Assembly (NCBI RefSeq): GCF_029873635.1
Contig: NC_080423.1
Coordinates: forward strand, 104,203,773 to 104,267,772
DNA length: 64,000 nucleotides
Direction: 5' to 3'
Origin: Malania oleifera
Taxonomy: Eukaryota; Streptophyta; Magnoliopsida; Santalales; Ximeniaceae
Shown here in pieces: positions 57,883 to 64,000 of the stretch; within the stretch, counting starts at the first letter, position 1, and every line of letters begins with the position of its first letter. The notes beneath the pieces are model-generated. The model was given only the letters and a program-made list of their open reading frames with translations. It was not told where the DNA came from and did not search any database. A program made the translations under genes and the position numbers.

Positions 57883-58639
57883 TGTAACGACCCGAAGAAT
57901 AATGAAATTTAAATAATAAAAAGAAAGAGAAATGGAAACCAGAAACAGAAGGAGGCAGTCGACCTCGTTGATGACATTGCATTTTGGAAATGATAAATCC
58001 CGAGGAATTTTTCAGCTACTCATCGATGAATACAGAAGACTCGTCGATGAGAGTATAGTAGGAGCTCTTCGACGAGGGTTAGAGTTCGTCAACGAACTTT
58101 CTACAGGACTCATCGACGAGGTGACGTGGCTCGTCGATGAGGAAATACCGAGGGGATGACTTTGGGGTTTTTGAATTTCGTTGATGAAGGGGAGAGTTCG
58201 TCGACGAATCTTCTCTTGACCTTGTCGACGAGGTGACGTGGCTCGTCGACGAAGGCCACAGTTTAAGTAGGCCTAAAATTCATTTTTGGCCGAAATTTCC
58301 TGCGCAGAACACTTCTCTCTCTTACCCTTCGGTTTCTCTTCCTTCTCTCTTCGATTTCATGCCGAATTTCCACTAGTTCGACGATCTGAAGCCACCACGA
58401 CGCTCTGAAAAAATTCTCTACAAGTCTGTCGGAGCGGATCGTCAGTGGGGTTGAGTTGGAAACCATCCCAAATCTAGGGTAAGACTTTCTACTCAATATT
58501 TGGATTTTTGGTAGTTATAGAAAGTGTTATACGTTTGGAAATACTGAACTTTAGTTCTAGGAAATTCCGTTTTTAGGGTGTTGAATGGGAAACCCTGCGG
58601 GTGCGGGACTAATTTTCTTAGGGGCTTTTCAGGAATCAG

Positions 58640-59765
58640 GTAAGGGGATAAACTAAGCTAGTTCTTTTTGAGAAAATGTATTTATGTATAGCATTTGATT
58701 TCAGGAAAGTAAATATGTTCATATATATGATTTATATTTGAGAAAACACTGTTGAAAATGATGGTATGTTGAATATATGAAAAATCTGTTAGTGTGACAT
58801 GAGTATAAAATGTTATGAAATACTGTTTTCTAGAAATGTGATTATGATACGAATTTTTATAATGGGAAAATCGGCGTACGGGCTGAGCTATGTGTATGAT
58901 TTGCCAGCGTACGGGCTGAGTTATGTATATGATTTACCAGCGTATGGGTCGAGCTATGGATGTGATTTGCCAGTGTACGATCTGTGCTATGATATGATTT
59001 ACTGGCGTACGGTCCGAGCTATGGATGTGATTTGCTAGCACACGAGCAGTGCTATGATTTGCCGGCGTACGGGCCGAGCTATGGTAAAATGTGTAATACC
59101 AGTATATGGGCCGATGATTTTCATGATATATGTATATATGCAAAATGACATGATTGAATTGATAATTAATGATATGAAATATCCATGTATCACAGTTTCA
59201 GTATATGTTATATGATATCAGAACCTAGTTGGCTTGGTCTAGGATAACACTTGCACGGTACCGTTGCTATGTGTCCATGGTCTTCGTGATCGTGATATTT
59301 GTGTTAACGCCGCTGTACGGAGTGTTGTGAGATTGAATGGTCGATGTGGTTTTTAAAAAGTGTGTAAGCACCCCTGGTGTACGGACCAGGTCTGGCAGAC
59401 CCATTAGACTTACAAAATGTATTTTTGACTTGGCAGTGGTTGGCCAACCATTGTCAGGTCCCGCCTTCAGGTTTCGGGCCACACAACCCAGTCATGTGGG
59501 GGTAATACATGACAACAGCCAGCTAACCTACCGGGAATGTTTTTGTGTTATTATTATTATATGAGATGAAATATGTCTTTGAAAATGCAGTATGTTCTGC
59601 CATGTTTTGATGATATATATGTTTTCCCAGATTTGACAAAACAGTTACTGGTTATGTTCTGTATGGTATATGTATAATACGGAATACTTATGTTGCCACA
59701 CACTAGTATTAGTTTATTTCCTTTACTGAGAGGTGTCTTACCCCAAAATTTTACAAACTTTTCAG
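58640..59765 (+). other. Putative LTR leader intron
   Basis: A donor-like TCAG/GTAAGG and an acceptor-like TTTTCAG/GAGCC bound 1126 bp that include the tandem repeats and hairpin. The same pair bounds about 1.06-1.13 kb in the other gypsy LTRs (for example 14827-15886 and 49415-50542 on the + strand, 28427-27316 on the minus strand). Splicing is inferred from conserved site sequences only. Confidence 0.4.
58870..59115 (+). repeat. Type-A tandem repeats in LTR
   Basis: About seven units of roughly 30-38 bp, GATTTGCCAGCGTACGGGC followed by TGAGCTATG. Confidence 0.88.
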
Positions 59766-60124
59766 GAGCCCCTGATAGGAGAGCAGGTAAAACCCCGCTG
59801 ATCTAGTGTGGTAGATCTGTCTTTCTAGAAGGGTAAGTATTTTGATTGGGTCAAATATATTTTGTGAAAATGACCCTAAGACATTCTTTTAGGTTGAGTT
59901 TTGTGCATATATATATATACAATGATTGTAGTAACTCTGGAATTGTGATGTATGATATAATGAGGTGTTTATGATTTACGTTTCCTGCTGCTTAGGCTTC
60001 CGTTATATGTTCTGATGTATCCCTAGTACCCACGGGTCCAGGTGAATTATGATTTGCTAAGTTGAGATTTTTGATATTGAATTTTATATAAAAAAAATGT
60101 GGAAATTAAGCAGGTCATCATAGT

Positions 60125-60136
60125 TGGTGTCAGAGC
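60125..60136 (+). other. gypsy-2 primer-binding site (tRNA-iMet, one mismatch)
   Basis: TGGTGTCAGAGC, one transition from the perfect site in gypsy-1, two bases after the LTR. Confidence 0.88.
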
Positions 60137-60422
60137 CTAGATTGCTAGGTTTTGTAGACTTTAGAATGCAGCAGAAATAATACCAGAGTTTAGGAAATGA
60201 TTTGAGGTTTTGTTCTACAGTCTAAAAGCAGGACTTCTGTGGTACTTTCTGTGTTTTTCCTGGGGTGACGATTTTAGGAAAACCATAGCAAATTATTTTC
60301 GGGTTTGTTTTTAGAATGTAGGACTGGCGATTAGAAATGAGTTAGAAATGTTGAGGTAAGTGGTGAGGATAGGTGGGTAAATTATGAAGATAGGATTTCT
60401 GTGTTGCGTTTGTTGTTTTAGG

Positions 60423-61440
60423 ATGGATCCAAGAGGAAATAGTGCCCATGCGAGTGGCAATGATGGAGCAGGACCATCAGGTGCAACTGGGACCGACTCT
60501 GACGCGGTATTACGTAGCGTGGCTCAGCAGGTGATGGTTGAGATTGCTAGGAGCTCGAGGGAGCAGAGTGGTCCATCTGTAAGCCATGGGTGCACTATAG
60601 AAAAATTTACGAAGATGAATCCTCCGACATTCTCAGGTGGAGTTGATCCTGCAGCCGCTGAGTACTGGATGTAGCAGACCGAGAAAGTCTTGGCTGTGTT
60701 GCAGTGTACTGAGGAATAGAGGGTCCTCTTTGCCACCTATAGACTGACAGGAGAGGCCGAGAGGTGGTGGATTGCGGTGAGACTCTTGGAGCGGCAGAGG
60801 GTGACTCTGATAATCATGACATGAGACTGGTTTAAAGAATTTTTCTATGATAGGTATTTTCCAACTACTGTCAGGGAGGCTAAGATAGAAGAATTCCTGA
60901 GTCTGAAGTAGGGGTAGCTATCCGTCTAGCAGTATGCAACACGTTTCATCAAGCTCTCTCGTTTCACCCCTTATATTGTTCCTGATGAAGTAAAGAAGGT
61001 GAGGCAGTTTGAGAGAGGCTTGAGGCGAAGTATATTCAAGTAGGTGGTGGTGCTGCGGATCTAGGACTTTGCTGAGTTGGTCAATAGGGCAGCCTTGGCA
61101 GAGATTGGTGAGCGTCTTGATGCAGAGGAGCAGGGACAAAGGAAGAGATCTGCATCTATCGGCTACCAGCAGGGTCATAGGTCGTGTCAATAGAAGAGAG
61201 GAAATCATGGCAGAGGGCGGAGGCAGGAAACGGGAGGACGCGAGGTGCAGACCGAGCAGGGTCCTCCAGTCTGTCAGACTTGTGGTAGGAGACACTGGGG
61301 AGAGTGTCGAGTAAAAGGGGTGGTGTGTTATCGCTACAAAAGATCGGGGCACATGGTGCGAGACTGTCCTACCCCACCAGATGCAATTCCAACTCTCAGA
61401 CCATACCGGGGAGGTTATCAGGCGCCACGTGGGGGCCAGT
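60423..61440 (+). pseudogene. gypsy-2 gag with zinc knuckle, broken
   Basis: The start is taken at the ATG at 60423 (MDPRGNSAHASG), not the earlier in-frame ATG at 60384, because related gags begin here. A TAG follows EYWM and another follows CTEE, both at positions normally Gln. The gag core (GEAERWW, FLSLK-like) runs to about 61000 with frameshifts. A knuckle CYRYKRSGHMVRDC at about 61327-61368 has Tyr in place of the second Cys, so zinc binding is likely lost. Confidence 0.87.
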
Positions 61441-61463
61441 AGAGAAATACGGCTCCAGCCAGG

Positions 61464-61915
61464 GTGTTTACTCTAACGTCAGGTGAGGCTGAGACGACAG
61501 GTGACGTGGTGACAGGTATGGTCATTATGCTTTCTTTTAAAGTTATTCCATTGTTTGATTCAGGAGCTACACACTTATTCGTGTCTTCGGGGTGTGTTAA
61601 ATTATGTGGAGCTGAAACACAATCATTAGATGTTGAATTGTTGGTATCTACACCAACTAGGTTAGCAATGAGGTGTAGTAGGGTGCTTTGAGGATGTCTA
61701 GTTAATATTTAAGGAAAGACTTTGTCTGTTGATCTGATAATGCTGGACATGCATGGGTTTGATATTATTTTTGGCATGGATTGGCTAACAGCTAATTTTA
61801 CCAGCATAGATTTTCGAGCACAAGAAGTGATATTCAAATCTCCGGGGGAAGCAGAATTCAAGTTCGTAGAGTCGCGAGTGCAGTCCCCGCCTCATCTAGT
61901 TTCAGCTATTTAAGC
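61464..61915 (+). pseudogene. gypsy-2 aspartic protease, broken
   Basis: Two pieces. The first has the intact catalytic site PLFDSGATHLFVSS; the second (61722-61913) has DMHGFDIIFGMDWL. A TGA near 61690 and a TAA near 61709 separate them. It follows gag and precedes reverse transcriptase. Confidence 0.88.
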
Positions 61916-61949
61916 CAAAAGACTACTGCTGAGTGGTTGTCAGGGATTT

Positions 61950-62850
61950 GTGGCTATTATGAAGGAGACGTTAAAGAATGAATTGAAACTTGCTAGCACG
62001 CTTGTAGTAAAGGAGTTTACGGACGTTTTCCCAAATGAGTTACCAGGCTTGCCACCCGATGGTGAGGTAGATTTCCCTATTGATCTACCTTCCGGTACAG
62101 TGCCGATTTCTAAAGTACCTTATCGTATGGCGCCAGCATAATTGGTAGAATTAAAGAGTTAGTTGCAAGATTTGCTTGATAAGGGCTTCATACGACCCAG
62201 TGTATCTCTGTGGGGAGCTCTAGTTTTATTTGTGAAGAAGAAAGACAGGACTTTGAGGATGTGTATGGACTATAGGGAGATTAATAAAGTGACAATCAAG
62301 AACAAGTATCCTCTACCCCGTATCGACAATATATTTGACCAGCTCTAGGGTACACGAGTGTATTCGAAGATTGACCTCAGATCCGGCTACCATCAGGTAA
62401 AAGTGAAAGCAGAAGACGTCTCGAAGATGGCCTTCAGGACCAGGTACAAGCATTACGAGTTTCTTGTTATGCCGTTGGGTTTGACGAATGCTCCTGCGGT
62501 ATCTATGGACTTGATGAACAGAGTCTTCCACCAATACCCAGTCCAGTTTTTTGTTGTTTTAATTGATGATGTACTGGTCTATTCGAGGAGCTATGAGGAG
62601 CATGAGACGCACTTGAGGCAGGTTTTGCAGACACTTCGGGAAAAGAAGTTGTACGCCAAGTTCAGTAAATGTGAGTTTTGGCTTGAGAAGGTCGTGTTCT
62701 TGGGGCATGTTGTATCTGGAGACGGTATTTATGTGGATCCTAGCAAGATTGAGATGATAGTGAATTGGGCTAGACCGAGGAATGTTTAGGAGATCAGGAG
62801 TTTCTTGGGGCTAGATGGCTATTACCGCCATTTCATTTAGGGATTCTCAA
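61950..62850 (+). pseudogene. gypsy-2 reverse transcriptase, broken
   Basis: Open pieces 61950-62141, 62163-62348 and 62358-62789 cover the domain in one frame with only stops between. They contain [60 protein letters not shown] and the catalytic box [16 protein letters not shown], and end at [16 protein letters not shown]. The stops fall at PA-stop, KS-stop, DQL-stop and NV-stop. Confidence 0.92.
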
Positions 62851-62852
62851 CT

Positions 62853-63342
62853 TTGTCAGGACCTTTGACACGACTAACGAGGAAGAATGTCAGATTTGGG
62901 TGGGACAACAGTTATGAGCAGAGTTTTCAAGAACTAAAGCAAAGATTAGTCACAGCACCAGTATTGGTTATCCCATTAGGGGGTGAGGGGTATGTCATTT
63001 ACAGTGATGCGTCCTTGAAGGGACTTGACTGTGTATTAATGCAGCATGGCAAGGTAGTGGCGTATGCGTCTAGGAAATTGAAAGAATATGAAAAGAACTA
63101 CCCTACACATGATCTTGAATTGGTTACAGTGGTACACGCATTGAAAATTTAGAGGCATTACCTGTATGACAAGTAGTGTGAGATTTTCTCCGACCACAAG
63201 AGCTTAAAGCATTTCTTCACACAGAAGGAACTGAATATGAGGCAGAGAAGGTGGTTGGAGCTAATTAAGGATTTTGATTGTATCATCAGTTATCACCCAG
63301 GAAAAGCAAACGTGGTAGCTGATGCGTTGAGCAGGAAATCTA
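62853..63342 (+). pseudogene. gypsy-2 RNase H, broken
   Basis: Begins [23 protein letters not shown]. The catalytic Asp region is [18 protein letters not shown], then [19 protein letters not shown]. Two TAGs follow (normally Trp and another residue). The domain resumes with [20 protein letters not shown] and ends [13 protein letters not shown]. It is almost the same as gypsy-1 at 11748-12062. Confidence 0.92.
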
Positions 63343-64000
63343 GGGAACTAGTGTTGGCGGCTATGGAGATCCAGTATCCGATCATGATGGATCTGGAGAG
63401 ACTCAGCATAGAGTTGGTAGAGAATGATCCTCTAGTGTGTATTGCCAGCCTAGTAGTACAGCCTACTCTGCGAGAAGGAATTAAAGACGCTCAAAAGGAA
63501 GACCCAGAATTAGCAGAAGTGATGGATAAAGTACAGAGTGATCAGGGGGAGGAATTCAATATTGTAGATGACAGAGCTTTGTGGTTCCGTTCCAGATTAT
63601 GCGTTCCTGTTGATACTGAGATCAGGAAGACTATTTTAAAGGAGGCTCACATATCTTTGTATACAGTTAATCCCGCTAGTACGAAGATGTACAGAGATCT
63701 GCGAGATTCGTACTGGTGGAGTGGTATGAAGAGAGAGATTGCCGAGTATGTAGCCCAGTGTTTAACGTGCCAACAGGTAAAGGCTGAGCACCAGAGGCCG
63801 GAAGGGCAGTTGCAATCATTATTTATCCTAGAGTGGAAGTGAGATCATATATCTATGGACTTCGTGTTAGGATTACCGACGGCATTATATGACCAGAATG
63901 CCATCTGGGTGATTGTTGATTGTTTGACTTAGACCGTCCACTTTTTACCTATCAAGATTAGCTACTCCCTCAACCGTTTAGTGGAGATCTACATTCAGGA
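63343..64000 (+). pseudogene. gypsy-2 integrase, N-terminal part, cut by window end
   Basis: The open piece to 63842 holds the spacer and the HHCC zinc domain. The first His is in KEAHISLYT. The second His position reads Asn ([10 protein letters not shown]). The Cys pair is in [21 protein letters not shown] replaces Trp after EWK at 63841. The catalytic core begins DHISMDFVLGLP (first Asp in SMDF) and continues past another TAG at about 63930 to the window edge. Confidence 0.9.

Larger units (their letters stand above)
57883..60122 (+). repeat. gypsy-2 5' LTR
   Basis: 2240 bp from TGTAACGACCC to CAGGTCATCATA, a decayed form of CAGGTCGTTACA. The palindrome cluster spans 57960-58255, CAG/GTAAGG is at 58637-58645, type-A repeats are at 58870-59115, the hairpin is near 59430-59460 and TTTTCAG/GAG is at 59759-59768. 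Confidence 0.93.
57883..64000 (+). mobile_element. Ty3/gypsy element, gypsy-2, runs off the window
   Basis: A plus-strand element: 5' LTR (57883-60122), primer-binding site, gag, protease, reverse transcriptase, RNase H and start of integrase, in standard order. It is the same family as gypsy-1 in opposite orientation; RNase H and integrase blocks are nearly identical in protein sequence. At least ten in-frame stops interrupt gag-pol, most of them TAG at positions where gypsy-1 or the family has Gln or Trp. The chromodomain and 3' LTR would lie beyond 64000. Confidence 0.93.

Overview
This window is nuclear DNA from a flowering plant, most likely a eudicot. It holds one recognisable host gene and a dense, nested pile of decayed retrotransposons. 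The evidence is: a GT-AG intron in a plant-specific lectin receptor kinase, plant-type RTE and L1 LINEs, Ty1/copia and Ty3/gypsy elements primed by initiator-Met tRNA, a tRNA-derived SINE, and AT-rich intergenic DNA. No species is claimed.

Left block (about 0.75-22.8 kb). An RTE-type LINE on the + strand is split. Its endonuclease half (748-1740) and reverse-transcriptase half (18199-19880) are separated by about 16.4 kb of inserted DNA. The break is bordered by an 11-bp near-identical duplication. Inside the break lie a long L1 LINE (minus strand, 1741-about 7610) and a chromodomain Ty3/gypsy element (minus strand, 7711-17963) whose gag is itself cut by a solo LTR (14155-16200). A second, truncated L1 of the same family follows at 20070-21235.

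Middle block (22.8-41.1 kb). A nearly complete Ty1/copia element (minus strand, 22779-32337, target duplication GTAAG) is interrupted by two solo gypsy LTRs, each with a perfect 5-bp duplication. Next come a SINE, then the window's only clear protein-coding gene, an L-type lectin receptor-like kinase (34208-38231, two exons, 709 residues), and then AT-rich DNA with an eroded Tat-like gypsy fragment.

Right block (41.1-64.0 kb). A second copia element (minus strand, 41110-about 52075) carries a solo LTR that itself contains another solo LTR, plus a third solo LTR in its integrase and an unclassified insertion. It is followed by a divergent LTR-like segment carrying a 5S-rRNA-like stretch, a gypsy gag/protease remnant with its 5' LTR (minus strand, 54309-57828), and a gypsy element on the + strand (57883 to the window edge) of the same family as the left one.

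The gypsy LTRs share one layout: a cluster of TTCGTCGACGAA-like palindromes just upstream of a TATA box, a very long transcribed part with near-invariant CAG/GTAAGG donor-like and TTTTCAG/GAG acceptor-like sites, tandem repeats between those sites, and a hairpin that changes sequence but keeps pairing. This LTR organisation is the most interesting thing in the window. All retrotransposon coding regions are broken by stops and frameshifts, so LecRK is the only gene likely to make a full-length protein.
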